DNA of 7,199 nt from Dehalococcoidia bacterium. Lineage in GTDB: Bacteria > Chloroflexota > Dehalococcoidia > Tepidiformales > Tepidiformaceae. The notes beneath the pieces are model-generated. The model worked only from the letters and a program-made list of their open reading frames with translations. It did no database searches and had not been told where the DNA came from. A program made the position numbers and the translations under genes. Positions within the stretch are counted from its first letter, which is position 1. The number at the start of each line of letters is the position of its first letter. Shown here piece by piece: positions 1-5,350 of this stretch. The stretch is from contig JALOAP010000145.1 of assembly GCA_023228745.1 (NCBI GenBank), forward strand, positions 1-7,199, in the 5' to 3' direction.

Positions 1-9
1 GGCAACGCC

Positions 10-951
10 ATGATGTTGCGCCGGCTCGTGGCAATCGTTGGGCCGACGGCCTCGGGGAAGTCGGCCATTGCCCAGGAGCTGGCGCTTCGCCTTGGCGGCG
101 AAATCGTGAACGGCGACAGCCGGCAAATCTACCGCGGGATGGATATCGGGACGGCGAAACCCAGCGTGGACGACCGGCGCCAGGTTCGCCATCACCTGTT
201 CGATATCGCGGAGCCGACCGAGACGTACAGCCTGGCACTCTACAAGCGGGATGCCCTGGCTGCGCTCGAGTGCCTATGGCAGCGAGATACGTTCGCCTGG
301 CTGGTCGGTGGCACCGGGCAGTACATCTGGGCGTTGCTGGAAGACTGGCAGGTGCCCGAAGTGGCACCGGACCCGGGACTGCGAGCTGAGCTCACGGACT
401 TTGCCGAGCGCGAGGGATACAACGCTCTCCATGCGCGGCTGGAGGCGGTGGACCCGGTGGCGGCGGAGCGCATCGACGCGCGAAACGTCCGGCGGGTGGT
501 GCGCGCGATTGAGGTGTACGAGCACACTGGCGTGCCGATCTCGACCTGGCAGGAACGGCGTCAGCCGGACTTCGAGTACCTGCTTTTCGGTGTCGATGTC
601 CCAAAGGAGGTGCTGGACGAGCGCATCGACCGGCGCGTCGAGGAGATGTTCGCCGCAGGCTTCGTCGACGAGGTGAGGGCACTGCTGGACTCGGGAGTGC
701 CGGCGGACGCACCGGCGATGTCATCGATCGGGTACGCGGAGATCGCGCAGCACCTGCGCGGCGAGCTGACGTTGGAGCAGGCGAAAGAGGATACGAAGCG
801 TGCCACGCGGCGGCTCGCGCGGCGCCAGATGCAGTGGTTCCGGCGAGACGACCGGCGCATCACCTGGGTCCGGGACGCGGACGACATCGAGATGCAGGCG
901 AACATCTTCACCGGCGCGTGCACGAACACGATCCGGGGGGCCAGGCGATAG
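10..951 (+). CDS. miaA: tRNA dimethylallyltransferase MiaA
   Basis: MiaA transfers a dimethylallyl group from dimethylallyl diphosphate to N6 of adenosine 37 in tRNAs that read UNN codons, the first step toward ms2i6A; it acts in the cytosol. The 313-residue product has the family's usual length. Visible signatures in order are the P-loop GPTASGKS (residues 11-18), the DSRQIYRGMDIGTAKP block (36-51) that holds the catalytic Asp and tRNA contacts, VGGTGQY (99-105), DARNVRRVVRAIEVYEHTG (157-174), and the C-terminal IGYAEI...TRRLARRQMQWFRR region (240-279). Translation can begin at the ATG at 10 or the next one at 13; only 9 bases precede it here, so no ribosome-binding site can be judged. The gene converges on the PRC-barrel gene. 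In actinobacteria miaA commonly sits beside dapF; here a regulated minus-strand gene separates the two. Identity is very secure; the exact start is not. Confidence 0.97.
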   Translation: MMLRRLVAIVGPTASGKSAIAQELALRLGGEIVNGDSRQIYRGMDIGTAKPSVDDRRQVRHHLFDIAEPTETYSLALYKRDALAALECLWQRDTFAWLVGGTGQYIWALLEDWQVPEVAPDPGLRAELTDFAEREGYNALHARLEAVDPVAAERIDARNVRRVVRAIEVYEHTGVPISTWQERRQPDFEYLLFGVDVPKEVLDERIDRRVEEMFAAGFVDEVRALLDSGVPADAPAMSSIGYAEIAQHLRGELTLEQAKEDTKRATRRLARRQMQWFRRDDRRITWVRDADDIEMQANIFTGACTNTIRGARR

Positions 952-955
952 GCCG

Positions 956-988
956 AAAAAGGGGGCCGAGTCCGATCGGACCCGGCCC
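956..988 (-). terminator. Rho-independent terminator of the PRC-barrel gene
   Basis: On the minus strand the RNA reads GGGCCG, G, GTCC, loop GATC, GGAC, U, CGGCCC, then CCUUUUU. The stem is 11 continuous base pairs including one G-U pair, closed by a tetraloop and followed by the five-U tract at 960-956. On the plus strand the same element has an A-C mismatch and no T tract, so it is oriented for the minus-strand gene that stops at 1016. It starts only 5 nt past the miaA stop and may also slow transcription arriving from miaA. Confidence 0.85.
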
Positions 989-1015
989 TGCAGGTGGGTG
1001 TAGCTGACGCCGTGG

Positions 1016-1339
1016 TTAGCGCCAGCCGCCATTCATGAGGTCGCGCTCAATGCGCTCCCGCTGCACGAGCCGATCCTGCGCTGAAAGCAGACCATCTTCG
1101 TTTGAAGCACCGGGCTTCGAAAGCTTGTAATCGTTGACTTCGTAGCTGGCGATAGCGAGGCGTGCGAGCCCTTCGTCGCTACTCAGTACCTCGTCGACGG
1201 TGAGCCAGTAGTCGCGGCGCATCGGAGCGTCGACCTTGAAGTACTGGCCGTCGGCTTCCTTGATCTTGCCAAGCTTCTTGCCATCGGAGGCGATGACGGG
1301 TGTACCGACTTCGAGCTGAATGGTGCTGTTGGTGGACAT
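1016..1339 (-). CDS. Small PRC-barrel / DUF2171-like protein under c-di-AMP riboswitch control
   Basis: This 107-residue protein has no signal peptide or membrane segment and is likely cytosolic. Residues about 8-75 look like a PRC-barrel beta domain of the DUF2171 kind: VGTPVIASDGKKLGKIKE, then a short strand DGQYFKVDAP, then RDYWLTVDEVL. PRC barrels occur in the RimM C-terminus and photosynthetic reaction-centre H subunit; stand-alone versions are small proteins of mostly unknown role. The last 30 residues are a charged, probably helical tail (SAQDRLVQRERIERDLMNGGW). The ATG at 1339 is supported by a strong AAGGAGG (1356-1350) with 10 nt spacing, the best Shine-Dalgarno in the window apart from the last gene. 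A riboswitch lies upstream and a strong intrinsic terminator downstream, so the gene is a monocistronic unit. The fold is assigned from sequence pattern only, and the molecular function is unknown. Confidence 0.85.
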   Translation of the reverse strand: MSTNSTIQLEVGTPVIASDGKKLGKIKEADGQYFKVDAPMRRDYWLTVDEVLSSDEGLARLAIASYEVNDYKLSKPGASNEDGLLSAQDRLVQRERIERDLMNGGWR

Positions 1340-1380
1340 CTTGCGTGAGCCTCCTTGTTCCCTCGGTGAGGGTGTGAGGC
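1340..1380 (-). promoter_or_regulatory. Expression platform: hairpin that can sequester the Shine-Dalgarno
   Basis: Between aptamer and start codon, GCCTC (1380-1376) can pair with GAGGC (1353-1349), which is part of the AAGGAGG ribosome-binding site (1356-1350). Nested within it, CCCTC (1372-1368) pairs with GAGGG (1364-1360) around an ACC loop. The paired structure would hide the ribosome-binding site, and no U tract follows, so control looks translational. Which state the ligand favours cannot be decided by eye; most known ydaO-class switches turn expression off when c-di-AMP binds. Confidence 0.55.
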
Positions 1381-1385
1381 TTCCT

Positions 1386-1491
1386 ACGCCGCCGGGGTTA
1401 GCTGTCGGGCTACGGCCGGAAGCTGGCCGTTCCAGGTGCCCTGGATTCGCCCCAGGTTGGCGGTTCCCCCGTTCCGTTCCGGACTAGGCGT
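1386..1491 (-). ncRNA. c-di-AMP riboswitch (ydaO/yuaA class)
   Basis: Read on the minus strand, this leader carries the conserved ydaO blocks in the right order: CGGGGGAACC (1471-1462), GGGGCGAATCC (1453-1443), AGGG (1442-1439), and the diagnostic CCCGACAGCTAACCCCG (1409-1393). It is closed by a perfect P1 helix, ACGCC (1491-1487) with GGCGT (1390-1386). A variable arm ACGGCC/GGCCGT (1430-1425 with 1417-1412) sits where this class tolerates length variation. The class binds two molecules of cyclic di-AMP and controls potassium transport, osmolyte uptake and cell-wall enzymes in Gram-positive and related bacteria. Here it lies 46 nt upstream of the PRC-barrel start codon. The conserved blocks are read directly; ligand binding is inferred from the family. 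A covariance-model search with the ydaO-yuaA family would settle it. Confidence 0.93.
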
Positions 1492-1520
1492 CTGAGTGTC
1501 TTTGCCCTATTTCGATCGGT

Positions 1521-1529
1521 ACCGTATCA
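1521..1529 (-). promoter_or_regulatory. Candidate extended -10 promoter for the riboswitch/PRC transcript
   Basis: The minus strand reads TGATACGGT (1529-1521), a TGn-extended -10 with hexamer TACGGT. Transcription would start near 1514, about 23 nt before the first P1 base of the riboswitch, a sensible 5' end. No convincing -35 is seen at 16-18 nt spacing. Confidence 0.45.
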
Positions 1530-1614
1530 GTGAGTAGTGATCGGCGGCATAACACGTTTGCACGCTGAGGTTTCGGTTCGATGACCCTGCGTAGCGGCCC
1601 TGAACACCCTGCCC

Positions 1615-1629
1615 TGATACACTCCGCGT
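1615..1629 (+). promoter_or_regulatory. Candidate leaderless promoter of dapF
   Basis: TGATACACT (1615-1623) is an extended -10 with hexamer TACACT at 1618-1623. Only 6 nt separate it from the dapF ATG at 1630, so initiation at the usual distance would begin the RNA on the A of the start codon. There is no Shine-Dalgarno before dapF, as expected for a leaderless mRNA. No good -35 is visible. Confidence 0.55.
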
Positions 1630-2466
1630 ATGCGCGTAACGAAGATGCACGGCCTCGGAAACGACTACGTCTACCTTGCTCCGACTGAGGAAAGAGACTG
1701 GCCGGACGTTGCGCGGAGGGTGAGCGACCGTCACTTCGGTGTTGGAAGCGATGGGCTCATCCTGGCACTTCCTTCGGACGTGGCGGACATGCGGATGCGA
1801 ATGTTCAACGCGGATGGCTCCGAAGCGGAGATGTGTGGGAACGGCATCCGTTGCGTGGTGAAGTTCGCGCTGGAAGAGGGGCTGGTGCCGGGCGACAAGG
1901 AGCAGGTGAACGTCGAGACGCTGGACGGCATCAAGACGCTCGAGATTTTCCGTGAGGATGGCGTGGTGGTGGCCGCCCGAGTGGACATGGGGCGGCCCCG
2001 GTTCGACCCGGCGGACCTGCCCGCAAATGTCGAAGGGCCGGGGCCCATCGTCGACTTGCCACTCACGGTGGACGGGATGGAGCTCAAGCTGACGCTGGCC
2101 AGCATGGGGAACCCGCACGCGATCCACTATGTCGACTCCGGCATCGACGAGTTTCCGCTGGAGCGCATCGGACCGCTGGTCGAGAACCATCCGCTGTTTC
2201 CGAAGCGCACGAACTTCCAGGTGGTGCAGGTCATCGACCGGGGGCACGTGAAGCACCGCGTATGGGAGCGTGGTTCGGGCATCACGCTGGCGTCCGGGAC
2301 GTCGGCATCTGCGGTGGCTGCGGCATCGCGGCTCCGTGGACTCACCGGTGACCGGATCGTGGACTCGCTCCCGGGGGGAGACCTCGTGCTGGAGTGGGAC
2401 GGCGAGGGTGCGGTGTTCATGACCGGACCAGCAACGCGGGTGTTCGACGCGGAGTGGTACGAGTAG
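1630..2466 (+). CDS. dapF: Diaminopimelate epimerase DapF (second catalytic Cys is Ser)
   Basis: DapF interconverts LL- and meso-diaminopimelate, the step before lysine formation and the source of the peptidoglycan cross-linking residue; it is cytosolic and cofactor-free. The 278 residues match the family throughout: KMHGLGNDYVYL with Asn11, FGVGSDGL (36-43), NADGSEAEMCGNGIRC (60-75) with catalytic Cys69, GNPHAI (160-165), RTNFQVV (193-199) and ERGSGITLASGTSASA (213-228). In that last block the usual ACGTG cysteine is Ser222 (codon TCC, 2293-2295), one base from TGC. The family uses a two-cysteine, two-base mechanism, so this enzyme either uses a Cys/Ser pair, is slow, or has changed substrate. 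Everything else in the ORF is intact. The start at 1630 gives the canonical MxxTKMHGxGND beginning and fits a leaderless message. It is divergent from the riboswitch-controlled gene and 80 nt upstream of uvrC. Confidence 0.95.
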   Translation: MRVTKMHGLGNDYVYLAPTEERDWPDVARRVSDRHFGVGSDGLILALPSDVADMRMRMFNADGSEAEMCGNGIRCVVKFALEEGLVPGDKEQVNVETLDGIKTLEIFREDGVVVAARVDMGRPRFDPADLPANVEGPGPIVDLPLTVDGMELKLTLASMGNPHAIHYVDSGIDEFPLERIGPLVENHPLFPKRTNFQVVQVIDRGHVKHRVWERGSGITLASGTSASAVAAASRLRGLTGDRIVDSLPGGDLVLEWDGEGAVFMTGPATRVFDAEWYE

Positions 2467-2474
2467 ACATGCGG

Positions 2475-2502
2475 TAGCCGGGCGGCCGACCCGGATCGGC
2501 TA
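2475..2502 (+). repeat. Inverted repeat in the dapF-uvrC gap
   Basis: TAGCCG (2475-2480) and CGGCTA (2497-2502) are perfect inverted arms. An inner alternative pairing is CCGGG (2478-2482) with CCCGG (2490-2494). It lies 8 nt after the dapF stop and just before the candidate uvrC -10. No T tract follows, so it is not a standard terminator; it could be a weak hairpin or an operator overlapping the uvrC promoter. Confidence 0.4.
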
Positions 2503-2511
2503 TGCTGGGTG

Positions 2512-2517
2512 TACAAT
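2512..2517 (+). promoter_or_regulatory. Candidate -10 of the uvrC promoter
   Basis: TACAAT matches the -10 consensus at five of six positions and stands out in GC-rich sequence. Transcription would start near 2524, about 23 nt before the ATG at 2547. This placement argues against the upstream in-frame ATG at 2502, which would lie in the promoter itself. No clear -35 is seen. Confidence 0.45.
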
Positions 2518-2546
2518 TTCGGCGAGACTCGCCCCACCCCACTGCC

Positions 2547-4517
2547 ATGGCTTCATCAACGATTTCCGACAAGATCCGCAAGCAGCTCGCGGCACTGCCC
2601 GCTCGTCCCGGTGTGTATATCATGCGCAACGCCGAGGGCGAGGTTATCTATGTCGGGAAAGCGGCCAAGCTGAAGGACCGGGTGCGATCGTACTTCGGTT
2701 CGCCGCGAGGGATGGAGCCGAAGACGCGCGCACTCCGCGAACAGATCGATGACTTCGAGTACATCGTCGTCGGGAACGCCGGCGAAGCACTGATCCTCGA
2801 GGCGACGCTGATCAAGCGGCATCAGCCGTTCTTCAACATTCGGCTGAAGGACGACAAGCGGTACCCGTACCTGAAGGTGGACCTGCAGAACCCGTGGCCC
2901 CGGGTGTACATCACACGGCGCATCGAAAAGGATGGCGCGCGCTACTTCGGGCCCTACGCGAGTGCTGGTTCGGTGCGGGCGACGCTCGACCTGGTGAAGA
3001 AGCTGTTCCCGTGGCGTTCGTGCACGAAGGAGATCACGGGGAAGGACCCTCGCCCCTGCCTCGACTACTACATCAAGCGTTGCATCGCGCCCTGCACGGC
3101 CTACTGCACGAAGGAGGAGTACGACGAGGTCATCGACCAGGTGCTGCTCTTCCTCGAGGGGAAGTCGGACGACGTGCTGCGGCGGCTTCGCAAACAGATG
3201 GATGATGCCGCGGAGCGGATGGAGTACGAGCGCGCGGCGATGATTCGCGACCAGATCAAGGCAGTCGAGCGGACGATCGAACGCCAGATGATCTCGACAA
3301 CGAAGAAGGAAGACATGGACGTCTTCGGGCTGGCCCGGGATGGGGACCAGGCGTGTGTCCAGGTCTTCTTCGTACGCGGGACGCAGATGATTGGGCGCGA
3401 CACCTTCATGTTGGAGGGGACGAGGGGCGAGAGCGACGCGGCGGTGCTCGCGAGCTTCCTCGAACAGTACTACGAGGGAGCGCAGTACATTCCGAAGCTT
3501 GTCGTGGTACCGGTCGACCCGGCGGAGCGCGAGGAGATCGCGACGATGCTGACGGAAAAGCGCGGGGCGAACGTGGAGGTGCGGACCCCGGAACGCGGCG
3601 AGAAGCGACGTATGGTCGAGATGGCGAACGAAAACGCGAAGGAAGCGCTCGACGTCAGCCGCGTGAAATGGCTGGCGGACCACAGCAAGACGACGCAGGC
3701 ACTGGAGCAGCTCCGTGAAGAGCTTTCGCTGCCGGAAATTCCGCACCGGATCGAGTGCTACGACAACTCGAACATCCAGGGCACAAGCGCGGTTTCGAGC
3801 ATGGTGGTGTTCATCGACGGGAAGCCGGCCCCGAACCAGTACCGCCGCTTCCGGGTGAAGACGGTCGAGGGTGCGAACGACTTCGCGACGATGCAGGAGA
3901 TCCTGCGACGGAGGTTCCGGCGTGCTGCGGGAGGACTGGGGACCAAGGACTCAGGACTCAGTGACGTCGGGCCCTCATCCCCCGGGCCCCTCTCCCCTGC
4001 GGGGGGAGAGGGGGAGCGGGCCACTCAGTCCTTAGTCCTTGGCACTAAGTCCTCGGATAGGTCCTCGGATAAGTCCTCGGAGGACGCGTGGGAGCTGCCG
4101 GATTTGGTGATCATCGACGGTGGGAAGGGGCAGCTCTCGGCGGCGGTGCAGGTGATGCGTGAGCTGGGGGTGTACCAGATACCGACGGTGGGGTTAGCGA
4201 AGCGCTTCGAGGAGATCTTCGTGCCGGACGAGGACGAGCCCATCGTGCTGCCGCGGGGGTCGGAGGGGTTGTACCTGGTGCAGCGCATTCGCGACGAGGC
4301 ACATCGATTCGCGATCACGTTCCATCGGCAGGTGCGCGCGAAGGGTGCGGTGCAGAGTGCGCTGGATACTATCCCGGGGATCGGTCCGAAGCGGAAGAAG
4401 GCGCTGCTGCGGAAGTTCGGGTCGGTGAAGGCGATCCGGGAGGCGGAAGTCGAGGAGATCGCGAGCACGGTGGGGTTCACGCGGGCGCTGGCGGAGAAGG
4501 TGAAGGCGCAGGTTTAG
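2547..4517 (+). CDS. uvrC: Excinuclease ABC subunit C (UvrC) with repeat-derived insert
   Basis: UvrC makes the 3' and 5' incisions around DNA lesions bound by UvrB. Using the ATG at 2547 gives 656 residues, versus about 600 in typical homologues. Visible parts are: GIY-YIG nuclease (GVY 22-24, YVG 35-37, Arg45, catalytic Glu85); an iron-sulfur type cysteine set C159, C171, C179, C183 with spacing 12/8/4 as in E. coli; a UVR UvrB-binding helix pair (about 207-242); an RNase H-like nuclease with Asp406 (CYDNSN), Asp445 (NDFATM), Asp524 (IIDGGKGQ) and His586 (DEAHRF); and tandem helix-hairpin-helix (about 605-656, IPGIGPKRKKALL). Residues about 461-515 are a Gly/Ser/Pro-rich insert encoded by repeats. 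An in-frame ATG at 2502 would add 15 unconserved residues and overlap the likely promoter, so 2547 is preferred; neither has a Shine-Dalgarno. All catalytic residues remain, so the protein is probably functional. Confidence 0.96.
   Translation: MASSTISDKIRKQLAALPARPGVYIMRNAEGEVIYVGKAAKLKDRVRSYFGSPRGMEPKTRALREQIDDFEYIVVGNAGEALILEATLIKRHQPFFNIRLKDDKRYPYLKVDLQNPWPRVYITRRIEKDGARYFGPYASAGSVRATLDLVKKLFPWRSCTKEITGKDPRPCLDYYIKRCIAPCTAYCTKEEYDEVIDQVLLFLEGKSDDVLRRLRKQMDDAAERMEYERAAMIRDQIKAVERTIERQMISTTKKEDMDVFGLARDGDQACVQVFFVRGTQMIGRDTFMLEGTRGESDAAVLASFLEQYYEGAQYIPKLVVVPVDPAEREEIATMLTEKRGANVEVRTPERGEKRRMVEMANENAKEALDVSRVKWLADHSKTTQALEQLREELSLPEIPHRIECYDNSNIQGTSAVSSMVVFIDGKPAPNQYRRFRVKTVEGANDFATMQEILRRRFRRAAGGLGTKDSGLSDVGPSSPGPLSPAGGEGERATQSLVLGTKSSDRSSDKSSEDAWELPDLVIIDGGKGQLSAAVQVMRELGVYQIPTVGLAKRFEEIFVPDEDEPIVLPRGSEGLYLVQRIRDEAHRFAITFHRQVRAKGAVQSALDTIPGIGPKRKKALLRKFGSVKAIREAEVEEIASTVGFTRALAEKVKAQV
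3943..4042 (+). repeat. Nested palindromic repeat element inserted in frame in uvrC
   Basis: The outer arms are CCAAGGACTCAGGACTCAG (3943-3961) and CTCAGTCCTTAGTCCTTGG (4024-4042), complementary at 17 of 19 positions and extending two more bases inward. Inside is a perfect 11-bp hairpin, CCCCTCTCCCC (3987-3997) with GGGGAGAGGGG (4003-4013), around a 5-nt loop. The order long arm, GC-rich palindrome, long arm resembles a MITE/REP-like dispersed element. It contributes the SPGPLSPAGGEGE peptide and keeps the reading frame. No target-site duplication is evident and no second copy is present in the window. Confidence 0.75.
4047..4082 (+). repeat. 12-bp tandem repeat, three copies, in uvrC
   Basis: The units are AAGTCCTCGGAT (4047-4058), AGGTCCTCGGAT (4059-4070) and AAGTCCTCGGAG (4071-4082). 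They encode KSSDRSSDKSSE. The AGTCCT core also occurs in the adjacent right arm of the palindromic element, so the tandem array probably grew from it. Being a multiple of 3, unit gain or loss would not break the frame. Confidence 0.8.
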
Positions 4518-4519
4518 CG

Positions 4520-4550
4520 GGCTGGTGGCTGGTGGCTGTTGGCTGTTGGT
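4520..4550 (+). repeat. 7-bp tandem repeat after uvrC
   Basis: The units GGCTGGT, GGCTGGT, GGCTGTT and GGCTGTT (4520-4547) plus a partial GGT follow the uvrC stop by 2 nt. The 83-base gap to the next gene shows no hairpin terminator and no clear promoter. This is simple-sequence DNA with no evident function. Confidence 0.7.
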
Positions 4551-4600
4551 CAGGTCGTCAGAGGGAACTTTTCGCGGACGCTCGACGTTGGTCAGTCGTG

Positions 4601-5347
4601 ATGCGCTTTGTCTTCTTGGCGCTGATGTCGGCGCTCGTGGTGAGTGCGTGTTCCGGGCCGGGGGAGCGGACCTCCGGGGAGGCACGGTCGTTCTCGGATG
4701 AGGAGAGGGAGTCGGCTGCGGCTGCGCCTCCGATCGCTACGCCGACGCCCAAGCCGTTGACTGGATGGGAGATCCTGGGCCGGTCGGACGCGGCGATGGA
4801 GACTGCTGGTTATGTAGTCACAGAGTCGTATTCGTGGGAGCGCGATGGGCGGCCGTTGGCGAATGACTTCATCATCGTCGAAGAGACGCACGGGAAGACG
4901 GTGCGACACCTGGACCCCTACCCGTACTCGCCCGCCACGTGCATGCCGTACGAGATGCGGACTGCCCCGTATACGAACCGGAGTGAAGGGGCGCTCGCCA
5001 GCTACGGGTCAGACACCGGAGCGACCGGGCCGGACGACGTCGAACTGGTGGGTGAGGAGCTGTACGAGGGCGAGGCCGCGTGGGTGATCCGGTTCCGTTA
5101 CCTGTTACCGAGCGTCGAAGGACCGTTTCCGCGGGAGCACACCGAGTGGATCGCGAAGGACGACTACCGGTTGCTGCGGCAGGAACTCGAGGTGTATGAC
5201 CCGTACGGGTTTGTCGGGCAGACGGTCGTGCGATTCGTGGAGTACGAGGCTACGCCGGCGAAGTGTCCGCGGCCGCCGGGCCTCACCCGGGACGAGCTGC
5301 GTCCACTGACGACGCCTCGACTGGAGAACCCGTACGAGTACCGTTAG
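4601..5347 (+). CDS. Secreted lipoprotein, possibly LolA/LppX-like fold
   Basis: The 248-residue product begins with a lipoprotein signal peptide: MRFVFLALMSALVVSAC, hydrophobic core 3-14 and lipobox VSAC with the lipidated Cys17. A low-complexity Ser/Glu/Ala/Pro linker follows (18-52), then a soluble domain (about 53-248). Its strand-rich pattern, such as EAAWVIRFRYL and HTEWIAKDDYRLLRQELEVYD, recalls the LolA/LppX/LprG beta-sheet that binds lipids; this is a resemblance only. Cys114 and Cys222 could form a disulfide outside the membrane. An in-frame GTG at 4532 would add 23 residues before the signal peptide and start inside the 7-bp repeats, so the ATG at 4601 is chosen. No Shine-Dalgarno is visible. 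The gene follows uvrC by 83 nt and is tightly linked to the hydrolase gene. The lipoprotein call is firm; the fold and role are uncertain. Confidence 0.85.
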   Translation: MRFVFLALMSALVVSACSGPGERTSGEARSFSDEERESAAAAPPIATPTPKPLTGWEILGRSDAAMETAGYVVTESYSWERDGRPLANDFIIVEETHGKTVRHLDPYPYSPATCMPYEMRTAPYTNRSEGALASYGSDTGATGPDDVELVGEELYEGEAAWVIRFRYLLPSVEGPFPREHTEWIAKDDYRLLRQELEVYDPYGFVGQTVVRFVEYEATPAKCPRPPGLTRDELRPLTTPRLENPYEYR

Positions 5348-5350
5348 GGC

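Noticed and set aside
963..988. Hairpin as the intrinsic terminator of miaA
   Set aside because: On the plus strand it has an A-C mismatch and is preceded, not followed, by the A/T tract; it fits the minus-strand gene.
1507..2256. 249-codon minus-strand open frame across the dapF 5' half and the riboswitch promoter region
   Set aside because: It is antisense to dapF, rich in His/Val/Arg, matches no family, and its 3' end runs into the riboswitch promoter region.
2502..2546. Upstream in-frame ATG as the uvrC start
   Set aside because: The extra 15 residues do not resemble the UvrC N-terminus, there is no ribosome-binding site, and the ATG lies upstream of the likely -10.
2556..3746. Long open frame antisense to uvrC (396 codons)
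   Set aside because: It is a compositional shadow of a high-GC gene: Leu/Arg/His-rich, no recognisable motif, no ribosome-binding site, and it lies fully within a securely identified gene.
3943..4082. Repeat block considered as a frameshift or pseudogene sign in uvrC
   Set aside because: The frame is open throughout, and the downstream catalytic Asp524, His586 and helix-hairpin-helix domain are intact.
3943..4082. CRISPR array
   Set aside because: Units are short (12 bp), contiguous without spacers, and lie inside a coding gene.
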